In this document: positions 8,840-15,479 of the stretch, one piece after another | Layout: every line of letters starts with the position of its first letter | How positions within the stretch are numbered: the first letter of the stretch is position 1 | NCBI GenBank assembly: GCA_012515255.1 | Contig: JAAYYR010000059.1 | Location: forward strand, 1-21,422 | Length of the DNA stretch: 21,422 nucleotides | From: Clostridia bacterium | GTDB taxonomy: Bacteria; Bacillota; Dehalobacteriia; UBA4068 | Direction of reading: 5' to 3' | Translations under genes and position numbers: made by a program | The notes under the pieces: generated by a model | The model's database searches: none | What the model was told of the DNA's origin: nothing | The model's input: the letters and a program-made list of their open reading frames with translations, nothing else

Positions 8840-10021
8840 TTAATGGTGGAACAGGCGCAGACCGGTCATGGCCATGACCATGCCGAATTTATCACAGCAA
8901 GAGATGACCGCGTCGTCGCGGATCGAGCCGCCGGGCTGAGCGATATAGCTGACGCCGCTATCCGCCGCCCGCTCGATATTATCAAAGAAGGGGAAGAAAG
9001 CATCGCTGCCCAAAGCAATGCCGGCAATGCTATCCAGGTACTCCCTTTGCTCGGCGGCGCAAAAAGGCGCGGGCCGGCAGGTGAAAAAATTCTGCCATAC
9101 GCCCTCGGCCAAGACCTCGCAATCGCGGCCATGCAAATAGCCGTCCACCACATTATCGCGATCCTGCCGCGGCACGCTGTCAAGAAAGGGCAAGCCGGTC
9201 ACCTGAGGATGGCGGCGTAACTGCCACAAATCAGCCTTGTCTCCCGCAAGCCGCGTGCAGTGAATGCGCGACTGCTGCCCCGCGCCGACGCCGATGCTCT
9301 GCCCGTCCACTGCATAGCAAACCGAATTGGACTGCGTATACTTCAAGGTGATCAATGCCACCAGCAAATCGCGTTTGGCCGTGTCGGGCAGTTCCCGATT
9401 GCGGGTGACAATATGCTCAAGCAAGGACGCGTCGATCAGGCTATCATTGCGCCGCTGCTCAAAGGTGACGCCAAATACCTGCTTTTCTTCAAGCAACGGC
9501 GGCTGATAATTCTCATCCATAGCGATGATATTATAATTGCCCTGCCGCTTGGCGCGAAGCTGGGCCAAGGCCTCCGGCGTATAGCCCGGGGCGATCACGC
9601 CGTCGCTTACCTCGCGTTTGATCTGCAAGGCGGTTTGCTCATCGCAAATATCGCTCAAAGCGATCCAGTCGCCAAAGGAACACATGCGGTCCGCGCCGCG
9701 CGCCCGTGCATAAGCGCAGGCCAAGGGTGAATCATTCAGCCCCGGCAAATCATCGACGCGGCAGCTTTGGCGCAAAGCCTCATCAAGCGGCAGGCCAAGC
9801 GCGCTGCCCGCCGGGCTGACATGCTTGAAAGAAGCGGCCGCCGGCAGTTTGCAGGCGGCTTTTAGCTCCCGCACCAATTGCCAGCTATTGAAAGCATCGA
9901 GAAAATTGATATATCCTGGCCTGCCGTTTAGCACCTCAAAAGGCAGCTCGCCTTTTTGCATTACCAGGCGCGCCGGTTTCTGATGAGGATTACAGCCATA
10001 TTTGAGTTCGAATTCCCGCAT
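8840..10021 (-). CDS. purH: Stand-alone AICAR transformylase (no cyclohydrolase domain)
   Basis: It formylates AICAR to FAICAR using 10-formyl-THF (step 9). At 393 residues it matches only the transformylase part of the bifunctional PurH, which is normally above 500 residues. It starts directly at LKYGCNPHQKPA and has the catalytic Lys-His pair in SFKHVSPAG (Lys66, His67). KYTQSNSVCYA, GAGQQSR and the terminal TGLRLFHH complete the match. The N-terminal MGS-like IMP cyclohydrolase domain is absent. That activity is supplied by the adjacent purO, whose TAA ends one base before this ATG. AAGGAG with 6-base spacing supports the start over an upstream in-frame ATG at 10039. This split layout is known in several clostridial groups. 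Confidence 0.93.
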   Translation of the reverse strand: MREFELKYGCNPHQKPARLVMQKGELPFEVLNGRPGYINFLDAFNSWQLVRELKAACKLPAAASFKHVSPAGSALGLPLDEALRQSCRVDDLPGLNDSPLACAYARARGADRMCSFGDWIALSDICDEQTALQIKREVSDGVIAPGYTPEALAQLRAKRQGNYNIIAMDENYQPPLLEEKQVFGVTFEQRRNDSLIDASLLEHIVTRNRELPDTAKRDLLVALITLKYTQSNSVCYAVDGQSIGVGAGQQSRIHCTRLAGDKADLWQLRRHPQVTGLPFLDSVPRQDRDNVVDGYLHGRDCEVLAEGVWQNFFTCRPAPFCAAEQREYLDSIAGIALGSDAFFPFFDNIERAADSGVSYIAQPGGSIRDDAVISCCDKFGMVMAMTGLRLFHH

Positions 10022-10022
10022 T

Positions 10023-10748
10023 TTATTCTCCTTGCCCATGACGGTTGATGATCATTGTCGTTTGGCTGCCATCCGCGAGGCTGATATAGCGCAGCGCGAG
10101 CGACACCCGGTTATCGGCGTCAAGAGCCTGCCACAGGCCGCCGGCCAGGCTGCCGATATCCACTTCCCCCCTGAGCCGCACCGCGACAGGTTCGCCGCTG
10201 AAGCTGGGTAGCGGCTCGTCGTCGCCCATATAGGTATGCAGCAAATGGCCGATACCGGGCGTTGGCTCATACTCGAAAAACTGACGCAGGCAGGCAGGCT
10301 CCTCGGGGCCGGTTCTTTTGATGACGCTGAGCCTATAATAGAAATTGCCCTGATGCACAGTGGCGACAGCGCTGATGCGCGGCGTAAAATGCGGCGCGTC
10401 CGGCTCATAGACCCGGCTGCGCAGCGCTGCCGCGAAGCTGCCGCCTTCGCGCAAATAGCGGACAATGGTATCGGTTTGGTCGCCATTGCTGACCACGGTA
10501 TGGCGGCCCTCCACGCGCAGCGGCGCATAGATGATCAAGGAGGGGTCCTGCATTAGTTTTTCATCCCAGGCGCGGGTCAGCAGGCCATTGCCTTGCTCGA
10601 CGATGATGCGGTTACGGCTATTGACGCTGCGCCCCATGAGAAAATAGCCGATAATGGCCTGCGACGAATCATCGCTTAAGCCGATGAGGATGCCGCGCCC
10701 GGCATAGCGATTGGCCGCGAGATATGCTAATATGCCTGTTTCAGTCAT
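10023..10748 (-). CDS. purO: IMP cyclohydrolase, archaeal PurO-like
   Basis: It closes the ring of FAICAR to give IMP (step 10). The 241-residue product resembles the PurO/IMP_cyclohyd family rather than PurH: ANRYAGRGI near residues 12-20, a GRSVNSRNR segment near 39-47, and VVSNGDQTD further on. The ATG at 10748 has GGAG 7 bases upstream and lies 8 bases inside the end of purN. An in-frame ATG 15 codons earlier would overlap purN more deeply and has no good ribosome-binding site. Position directly before a transformylase lacking its own cyclohydrolase domain strongly supports the role. The family call rests on motifs remembered without a search. Confidence 0.88.
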   Translation of the reverse strand: MTETGILAYLAANRYAGRGILIGLSDDSSQAIIGYFLMGRSVNSRNRIIVEQGNGLLTRAWDEKLMQDPSLIIYAPLRVEGRHTVVSNGDQTDTIVRYLREGGSFAAALRSRVYEPDAPHFTPRISAVATVHQGNFYYRLSVIKRTGPEEPACLRQFFEYEPTPGIGHLLHTYMGDDEPLPSFSGEPVAVRLRGEVDIGSLAGGLWQALDADNRVSLALRYISLADGSQTTMIINRHGQGE

Positions 10749-11361
10749 GCTTTTTCTCCGTTTCTTGTTGAATTTGCGCCGCCACCAGATCAACAGCCCG
10801 CGGCAGCAATACCCACTCTGCCTGTTCCATGACCCGACGCTGCAAAATCTCCGGTGTATCGCCCGCCTCTACCGCCACCTCCTGTTGGAGAATGATCGGC
10901 CCGCCGTCGGGGATCTCATTGACAAAATGTACCGTAGCCCCTGTGGCAGTCACGCCAGCCGCCAACACCGCCTCATGAACTTTGAGGCCGTAAAAGCCTT
11001 TGCCGCAAAATGCGGGGATCAATGAGGGATGGACATTGATGATACGCTGTGGCCAGCGGGAAGTAAAATCCCCGGAGAGGATGGTAAGAAAACCGGCCAA
11101 AACGATCAGATCGACGCGGTAATCGCTAAGCAGGGCAGTGATTTTCGCTTCAAACTGCTGCCGGTCGGCGCAGCCGCGACGTTCCACCACGGCGGTCGGC
11201 ACACCGTGATCTGCCGCCCGAACCAGTGCATAGGCCTCGGCATGGTCGGAAATCACCAGCTCGATTTTGCCATGACTAAGTCCGCCGTCCGCCTCCGCCT
11301 CTAGCAGACGCTGCAAATTAGTTCCGCTGCCAGAGACCAGCACCGCGATGCGCGTCAGCAT
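10741..11361 (-). CDS. purN: Phosphoribosylglycinamide formyltransferase
   Basis: It transfers a formyl group from 10-formyl-THF to GAR (step 3). The 206-residue product has the phosphate-binding VLVSGSGTNLQ at residues 7-17 and the catalytic set Asn109 and His111 in INVHPSLIPAF, followed by Asp152 in PDGGPI. These correspond to the Asn-His-Asp triad of E. coli PurN. The formate-dependent alternative, PurT, would show ATP-grasp motifs and does not. GGGGAG with 7-base spacing precedes the ATG. The start overlaps the end of purM by 7 bases and its own end overlaps purO by 8, suggesting coupled translation of the three. Confidence 0.95.
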   Translation of the reverse strand: MLTRIAVLVSGSGTNLQRLLEAEADGGLSHGKIELVISDHAEAYALVRAADHGVPTAVVERRGCADRQQFEAKITALLSDYRVDLIVLAGFLTILSGDFTSRWPQRIINVHPSLIPAFCGKGFYGLKVHEAVLAAGVTATGATVHFVNEIPDGGPIILQQEVAVEAGDTPEILQRRVMEQAEWVLLPRAVDLVAAQIQQETEKKHD

Positions 11362-12398
11362 AACTCTACTCCCCGCTCTCCCGGCCGCGCTTCGCCGATC
11401 AGCCAGGCTTCTTCTCCATGTCCATGCAATAGGGCCAGCGCCTGGTCTGCCGCGGCGGCGGCCACAGCCACCACCATGCCAGCACCCATATTAAAGGTAT
11501 TGAACATATCATGCTCCTCGATGCCGCCTTGATATTGCAGCAGGCTGAACAGCGGCGGAATCCGCCAGCTAGCGCGATCGATCACCGCGCGCAGCCCCTC
11601 GGGCAGAATGCGGGGAATATTCTCGTAGAAGCCGCCGCCGGTGATATGAGCAGCGCCGTGGACATCGACCTGCTCGATCAGATCGAGCAAAGGTTGCACA
11701 TAGATTTTCGTCGGCGCGAGCAAAGCCTGCCCCAGACTCATGCCAAGGCTCTCGCGGTGAGAGCGCAAATCTTCTTTTTGCAAGTCGAAAACCCGGCGCA
11801 CCAGCGAATAGCCATTGGAATGGAAGCCGGAGGACGGCAGCGCGATCAGGGCGTCGCCCGGCCGCATCCGCGCAGGCTCGATGATCTTATCCCTATCGAC
11901 CAGGCCCACGGCAAAACCGGCCAGGTCATATTCATTCTCAGGGTAAAAGCCGGGCATCTCGGCTGTCTCGCCGCCGATTAAGGCCGCCCCCGCCTGCACG
12001 CAGCCTTCGGCTACCCCGGAGACAATAGCAGCGATTCGCGCGGGCTCGTTTTTGCCGCAGGCGATATAGTCGAGGAAAAACAGCGGGCGCGCGCCGCCGC
12101 AAATAATATCATTGACGCACATAGCGACGCAGTCAATGCCGACGCTATGATGCTGATCCAGGATAAAGGCCAGTTTTAGCTTGGTACCGACGCCGTCCGT
12201 GCCGCTGACCAGCACCGGCTCTTTAAGGCCGCCTAAATCCGGGGCGAACAAGCCGCCAAAGCCGCCGATCGCCGATAGCACGCCCGGCGTCTTGGTGCGG
12301 GCGATATGCTTTTTCATCAGCTCAACCGCCCGGTAGCCCGCTGTAATATCGACGCCCGCCTTTTTGTAGCTTTCACTGTAGCTGTCGCTCATTTGCAT
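11355..12398 (-). CDS. purM: Phosphoribosylformylglycinamidine cyclo-ligase (AIR synthetase)
   Basis: It cyclises FGAM to AIR with ATP (step 5). The 347-residue product has the family's SYKKAGVDI opening, SGTDGVGTKLKLAF near residues 65-78, VNDIICGGARPLFFLDY near 95-111, and the later GGETAEMPG and ITGGGFYENIPR. Length is typical. Two ATGs lie two codons apart (12398 and 12392). AGGAGG is 4 bases from the first and 10 from the second, so the exact start is unclear. A 100-base gap to purF carries no recognised gene. Confidence 0.95.
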   Translation of the reverse strand: MQMSDSYSESYKKAGVDITAGYRAVELMKKHIARTKTPGVLSAIGGFGGLFAPDLGGLKEPVLVSGTDGVGTKLKLAFILDQHHSVGIDCVAMCVNDIICGGARPLFFLDYIACGKNEPARIAAIVSGVAEGCVQAGAALIGGETAEMPGFYPENEYDLAGFAVGLVDRDKIIEPARMRPGDALIALPSSGFHSNGYSLVRRVFDLQKEDLRSHRESLGMSLGQALLAPTKIYVQPLLDLIEQVDVHGAAHITGGGFYENIPRILPEGLRAVIDRASWRIPPLFSLLQYQGGIEEHDMFNTFNMGAGMVVAVAAAAADQALALLHGHGEEAWLIGEARPGERGVELC

Positions 12399-12498
12399 TG
12401 ATCCTCCTGTTGTCTGCTATCGTCAATTCGAGAGCGGCGACTGCTGCAGCAGCCGGATATTTTGCGCCTTTTCCCGATTTATTCCCGCCCGCCGCAGC

Positions 12499-13941
12499 TT
12501 ACTCTATTTTCCTGCTTAGCCGCTTTTCCAGCTCCAGCTTGTCCTGGGCCTCCGAAACATCGAGCGGATATTCGCCGGTGAAGCAGGCGGTGCAAATGCC
12601 GCCGCGATAATTATCGGGGATCAGCTCCAGGCTGGCCGGGTCAAGATAGCCCAGCGAATCCAGCCCCATCATAGCGGCGATTTCATCAACGCTGCGGTGT
12701 TTGGCCACCAGATAATCATGAGAACTAATATCGGTGCCAAAGAAGCAGGGATAGAGGAAAGGCGGCGCGGTAACCCGCATATGCACTTCCTTGGCCCCGG
12801 CTTCGCGCAGCAGGCGGACAATGCGGCCGCCTGTGGTGCCGCGGACGATGGAGTCGTCGATCATTACCACTCTTTTGCCGCGCACCGTGTCGCCCACCAC
12901 ATTGAGCTTAATGCGCACCTGGCTTTCGCGCTGCTGCTGGCCGGGCTGGATGAAGGTGCGGCCGATATACTTATTTTTGATAAAGCCAAGGCCATAGGGG
13001 ATGCCGGACTGCGCCGCGTAACCGAGCGCCGCGTCAATACCGGAATCCGGCACGCCGATGACTACATCCGCCGCCACCGGATGCTGCAAAGCCAGCATCG
13101 CGCCTGCGCGGCGGCGGGCCGTATGCACCGAGCTGCCCTCTACCACCGAATCGGGGCGGGAGAAATAAATATACTCGAATACACAAAGCGATTTGGGACA
13201 GGGCAGGCAGTTCTCAGTGATCGAGCGCAGGCCGTCCTTGTCGATGACCACTATCTCGCCCGGCAGCACATCGCGCAGGAAAGCCGCGCCCACCGCGTCA
13301 AGGCCGCAGGTCTCGGAGGCCAGCACATAACCGCCGTCTATCGTACCGATGCAAAGCGGCCGGAAACCAAAGGGGTCGCGCACGCCGAGCAATTTTGCGG
13401 GCGACATCAGCACCAGCGAATAAGCGCCGCGCAGCCGCTTCATGGCCCGCGACACAGCCGCCTCGATTGAGGGGCTTTGCAGCCGCTGCTTTGTTAGTTC
13501 ATAAGCGATGACCTCGGTATCGCTCGTAGAGTGGAAAATCGAGCCTTGCAGCTCTAATTCCTCACGCAGGGTAGCGGCATTGGTGAGATTGCCGTTATGA
13601 GCCAAAGCCATTGAGCCTTTGATATGATTGATGATCAGCGGCTGGGCATTGGCGCGGGTATTGCCGCCGGTTGTGCCGTAGCGCACATGGCCGACGGCGA
13701 TATTGCCCTGCCCAAGCGAAGTAAGCACCTTATGATCAAAAACCTCATTGACCAGACCGTTATCTTTATAGCCAGTCATAACGCCACCATCATTGACCAC
13801 GATGCCGCAGCTTTCCTGGCCGCGATGCTGCAGAGCGTACAGGCCGTAATAAACTTCCGCCGCTACATCGCTGTTGCTATCGCGAAAAATGCCAAAAACA
13901 CCGCATTCCTCATGTAAACCTTGTCCGAAGATATTTGCCAT
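12499..13941 (-). CDS. purF: Amidophosphoribosyltransferase, propeptide and Fe-S type
   Basis: It makes phosphoribosylamine from PRPP and glutamine, the entry step. The 480-residue chain has a 12-residue propeptide ending before Cys13 in EECGVFGIF, which becomes the N-terminal nucleophile after processing. The glutaminase motifs RYGTTG and HNGNL follow. The PRPP site VVMIDDSIVRGTT is at residues 358-370. Cysteines at 253, 399, 450 and 453 fit the four ligands of the 4Fe-4S cluster of the Bacillus-type enzyme, implying oxygen sensitivity. The ATG at 13941 has AGGTGAG with close spacing. An in-frame start 19 codons upstream would only add a non-conserved, low-quality extension. Confidence 0.95.
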   Translation of the reverse strand: MANIFGQGLHEECGVFGIFRDSNSDVAAEVYYGLYALQHRGQESCGIVVNDGGVMTGYKDNGLVNEVFDHKVLTSLGQGNIAVGHVRYGTTGGNTRANAQPLIINHIKGSMALAHNGNLTNAATLREELELQGSIFHSTSDTEVIAYELTKQRLQSPSIEAAVSRAMKRLRGAYSLVLMSPAKLLGVRDPFGFRPLCIGTIDGGYVLASETCGLDAVGAAFLRDVLPGEIVVIDKDGLRSITENCLPCPKSLCVFEYIYFSRPDSVVEGSSVHTARRRAGAMLALQHPVAADVVIGVPDSGIDAALGYAAQSGIPYGLGFIKNKYIGRTFIQPGQQQRESQVRIKLNVVGDTVRGKRVVMIDDSIVRGTTGGRIVRLLREAGAKEVHMRVTAPPFLYPCFFGTDISSHDYLVAKHRSVDEIAAMMGLDSLGYLDPASLELIPDNYRGGICTACFTGEYPLDVSEAQDKLELEKRLSRKIE

Positions 13942-14091
13942 TTCGCTCACCTCAGTAAGCGCCGCGCGTCTTTGATAAGCGTCCCCGACGCCGCTCAAAT
14001 CGCGGCAGAATCTACCTTTGTCCTGTGTTCCTGCGTCTTGGTATCATGGCAGGCGCAGCCGGGCCAACTTCTCGCTAGGCGCGTCCGCGCT

Positions 14092-14586
14092 TTAGCCGCG
14101 AAGTTTTTCCTGCAGCGCCGCGTCTTTGTTCAGCACTTTTTCCGCCATTTGCCGCCGCGCGGCAGTAAGTTTCTCCGCCAGTTCCGGCTCGCTGACGGCG
14201 AGAATTTCCACCGCGAGCAAAGCCGCGTTAACAGCCGCGTCAACGCCAACGGTCGCTACCGGCATGCCGGGTGGCATCTGCACTGTGGCGAGCAGCGCGT
14301 CCATGCCGCCAAGCGCCCCGGCTTTAATCGGGAGGCCTATTACCGGCAAGGTTGTGCGCGCCGCTAAAGCGCCGGCCAGATGCGCCGCCATCCCCGCCGC
14401 GGCGATCAATACGCCATAATCCTGCTCCTTTGCCTCAGCCGCGAAGCGCGCCGCAGCGTCCGGCGTGCGGTGCGCGGAAAAAATATGGGCGCAAAATGGT
14501 ACATCATATTCTTTGAATACCGCAAAAGCAGCCTCCACAACCGGTAAATCGCTATCGCTGCCCATGATCACCGCGATTTTTTTCAT
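14092..14586 (-). CDS. purE: Aminoimidazole ribonucleotide carboxylase / N5-CAIR mutase
   Basis: It produces CAIR from N5-CAIR or, in some relatives, from AIR and CO2 (step 6). The 164-residue product has GSDSD at 9-13, SAHRTP at 37-42 and [11 protein letters not shown] near 62-72, the class I pattern with His69. No purK lies nearby, so the substrate form is uncertain. The ATG at 14586 has AAGGAG just upstream, while an in-frame start 12 codons earlier lacks both support and conservation. It is the first gene of the purine operon. A terminator-like hairpin lies about 80 bases upstream, and the segment 14587-14667 shows no strong promoter of its own. The 150-base gap to purF holds no recognisable gene. 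Confidence 0.92.
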   Translation of the reverse strand: MKKIAVIMGSDSDLPVVEAAFAVFKEYDVPFCAHIFSAHRTPDAAARFAAEAKEQDYGVLIAAAGMAAHLAGALAARTTLPVIGLPIKAGALGGMDALLATVQMPPGMPVATVGVDAAVNAALLAVEILAVSEPELAEKLTAARRQMAEKVLNKDAALQEKLRG

Positions 14587-14667
14587 GGCGCTCCTTCCTA
14601 TCCTTGCCAATTCCACATACACAAGCTCTATTATTAAAACTAGTTGCCTTTAGCGTTTACATCTATT

Positions 14668-14697
14668 AAAAAGCAATATCGGGCCAAGAAGCCCGAT
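14668..14697 (-). terminator. Intrinsic terminator in the purE leader
   Basis: On the minus strand ATCGGGC (14697-14691), a 6-base loop and GCCCGAT (14684-14678) form a perfect 7-bp stem. ATTGC and five T (14672-14668) follow. It lies between the promoter at 15031-15060 and purE, so it either ends a separate leader RNA or acts as an attenuator. GCCCGGG at 14784-14778 could pair with its left arm as an antiterminator, but that is inference. Confidence 0.6.
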
Positions 14698-14769
14698 TGA
14701 TACGCAGACAAATATAGCGGCGCCGATCAAAAACACCCAAGGTTGCGTTGAAAACGATTTTGCGCATAA

Positions 14770-14948
14770 GACCCTTTCCCGGGCGACAAGCCAGACGACA
14801 TGCAAACAAATCAAGTCCGCCGGAATGGGCGTATGCCTGACCGGCTTTCCGCGGCAGCGTTTTGCCGCAAGACACGGCAACCGCCCCCCCAACATTCCAC
14901 GCAGCCGGTTCCGGCATGCATATTCTTGCATTTCCCCTGCTTGGGGTC
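14770..14948 (-). ncRNA. ssrS: Rod-like structured RNA upstream of purE, 6S RNA candidate
   Basis: The minus-strand transcript can fold into one long irregular hairpin. I found these pairings from base to tip: GACCC 14948-14944 with GGGTC 14774-14770; CAAGC 14943-14939 with GCTTG 14791-14787; ATGCAA 14931-14926 with TTGCAT 14805-14800; ATGCC 14917-14913 with GGCAT 14837-14833; CCGGCT 14908-14903 with AGCCGG 14846-14841; TTGCCG 14880-14875 with CGGCAA 14867-14862. Between the third and fourth helices is a large asymmetric bubble (8 against 27 bases). A rod of about 180 bases with a central bubble is the shape of 6S RNA, which binds sigma-A RNA polymerase. From memory, B. subtilis 6S-2 (bsrB) also lies just upstream of purE. 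True ends are unknown. An uncharacterised riboswitch remains an alternative. Confidence 0.4.
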
Positions 14949-14993
14949 ACTTTGTCCATCCTCTCGCTTAATACCGCCAGTATCGAATAGATA

Positions 14994-15022
14994 AAAGGCA
15001 ATACCAATTAGGCATTACCTTT
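14994..15022 (-). repeat. 12-bp hairpin at the predicted transcript start
   Basis: On the minus strand AAAGGTAATGCC (15022-15011) pairs with GGTATTGCCTTT (15005-14994) around a 5-base loop, with two G-T pairs. It begins only a few bases after the predicted start site near 15024. It could stabilise the 5' end of the transcript or be part of a regulatory fold. TTTTAT follows, but the T-run lies mostly inside the stem, so it is a poor terminator. Confidence 0.5.
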
Positions 15023-15030
15023 CATGTATG

Positions 15031-15060
15031 ATTATACATTATATTCCGGGGCCAAGTCAA
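15031..15060 (-). promoter_or_regulatory. Sigma-A-type promoter for leader RNA and purine operon
   Basis: TTGACT (15060-15055) and a perfect TATAAT (15036-15031) are separated by 18 bases on the minus strand, predicting a start near 15024, about 440 bases before purE. It is the best promoter in the window. Just upstream an interrupted inverted repeat, TTTTC-GA-GAAAA (15096-15085), is a possible operator. I do not see a clear Bacillus-type PurR box. Confidence 0.75.
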
Positions 15061-15181
15061 GCAAATTGCGCTATCTTGTAGTTTTTTTCTCGAAAATTGC
15101 CTTGGCTGACAATATCTTGTATGCGGGGCGGGAAATAAAACCATGTATGCGAAGATGCTTTGCCCATTCCCTGTCACCGGC

Positions 15182-15238
15182 AAAATAAAAAAAGCGCGCC
15201 GCTGGTTTAAGCCTCGGCTTTTGTTGTACCGCGCGTTT
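15182..15238 (-). terminator. Probable intrinsic terminator after rqcP
   Basis: The minus strand can form AAA(C)GCGCG with CGCGCTTT (15191-15198 side), enclosing a small AAGC-CGAG-GCTT hairpin, followed by seven T and a further T-rich stretch. It overlaps the last codons of rqcP. The stem has a bulge and the loop is long, but the T-run is strong. It separates mazG-rqcP from the purine leader promoter. Confidence 0.55.
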
Positions 15239-15479
15239 CGCTGACCACGCGGTACATATCCGCGGCCAGCTCGGCGCGCATTGTCTCCGCGACCTGCAGC
15301 ACTTCCGCGATCAGCAGCCGGCTGCCAAGGGATATTTCCAGGCGATCGCCCACCGCGACCTCGCTGCCTGCTTTGGCTTGGCGGCCGTTGATTTTAACAC
15401 GCCCCGCGCCGCAGACCTCTTTGGCTACTGTGCGGCGCTTAATGATCCGCGAAACCTTCAAGTATTTATCCAGCCTCAT
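15207..15479 (-). CDS. rqcP: S4-domain ribosome quality-control protein RqcP (YabO)
   Basis: The 90-residue product is almost entirely one S4 RNA-binding domain. It opens MRLDKYLKVSRIIKRRT, has VAKEVCGAGRVKINGRQAKAG in the middle and GDRLEI near residues 44-49. This agrees with Bacillus YabO/RqcP, which binds stalled 50S subunits and helps RqcH add C-terminal alanine tails. Hsp15 is the related alternative, but it is longer and has an extra C-terminal tail. The ATG overlaps the mazG stop by one base (TAATG), and GGAG precedes it. An in-frame start 9 codons earlier is inside mazG and less likely. Pairing with mazG matches the yabN-yabO order of Bacillus. Confidence 0.88.
   Translation of the reverse strand: MRLDKYLKVSRIIKRRTVAKEVCGAGRVKINGRQAKAGSEVAVGDRLEISLGSRLLIAEVLQVAETMRAELAADMYRVVSETRGTTKAEA

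Noticed and set aside
12697..13470. 257-codon plus-strand frame opposite purF
   Set aside because: Shadow of purF, with biased His/Arg/Ala composition and no recognisable motif. The same holds for long plus-strand frames opposite purB (1030-1692), guaB (2287-3078) and purL.
14650..14931. Minus-strand frame (93 codons) ending in a membrane-helix-like stretch in the purE leader
   Set aside because: It runs across the terminator hairpin and the paired RNA segment, has no good ribosome-binding site, and its hydrophobic end is partly the hairpin sequence itself. The structured RNA explains the region better.
14666..15007. Second minus-strand frame (113 codons, TTG start) in the same leader
   Set aside because: It starts inside the 12-bp hairpin, overlaps the other frame, and has no recognisable protein features.
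14770..15024. Known purine, PRPP (ykkC), ZTP, THF, glycine, c-di-GMP or cobalamin riboswitch in the purE leader
   Set aside because: I compared the leader with the conserved core words of each class as I remember them and found no convincing set. An isolated CTGGCG and a GCCGG..GGCAT pair are not enough. A covariance-model search would settle this.
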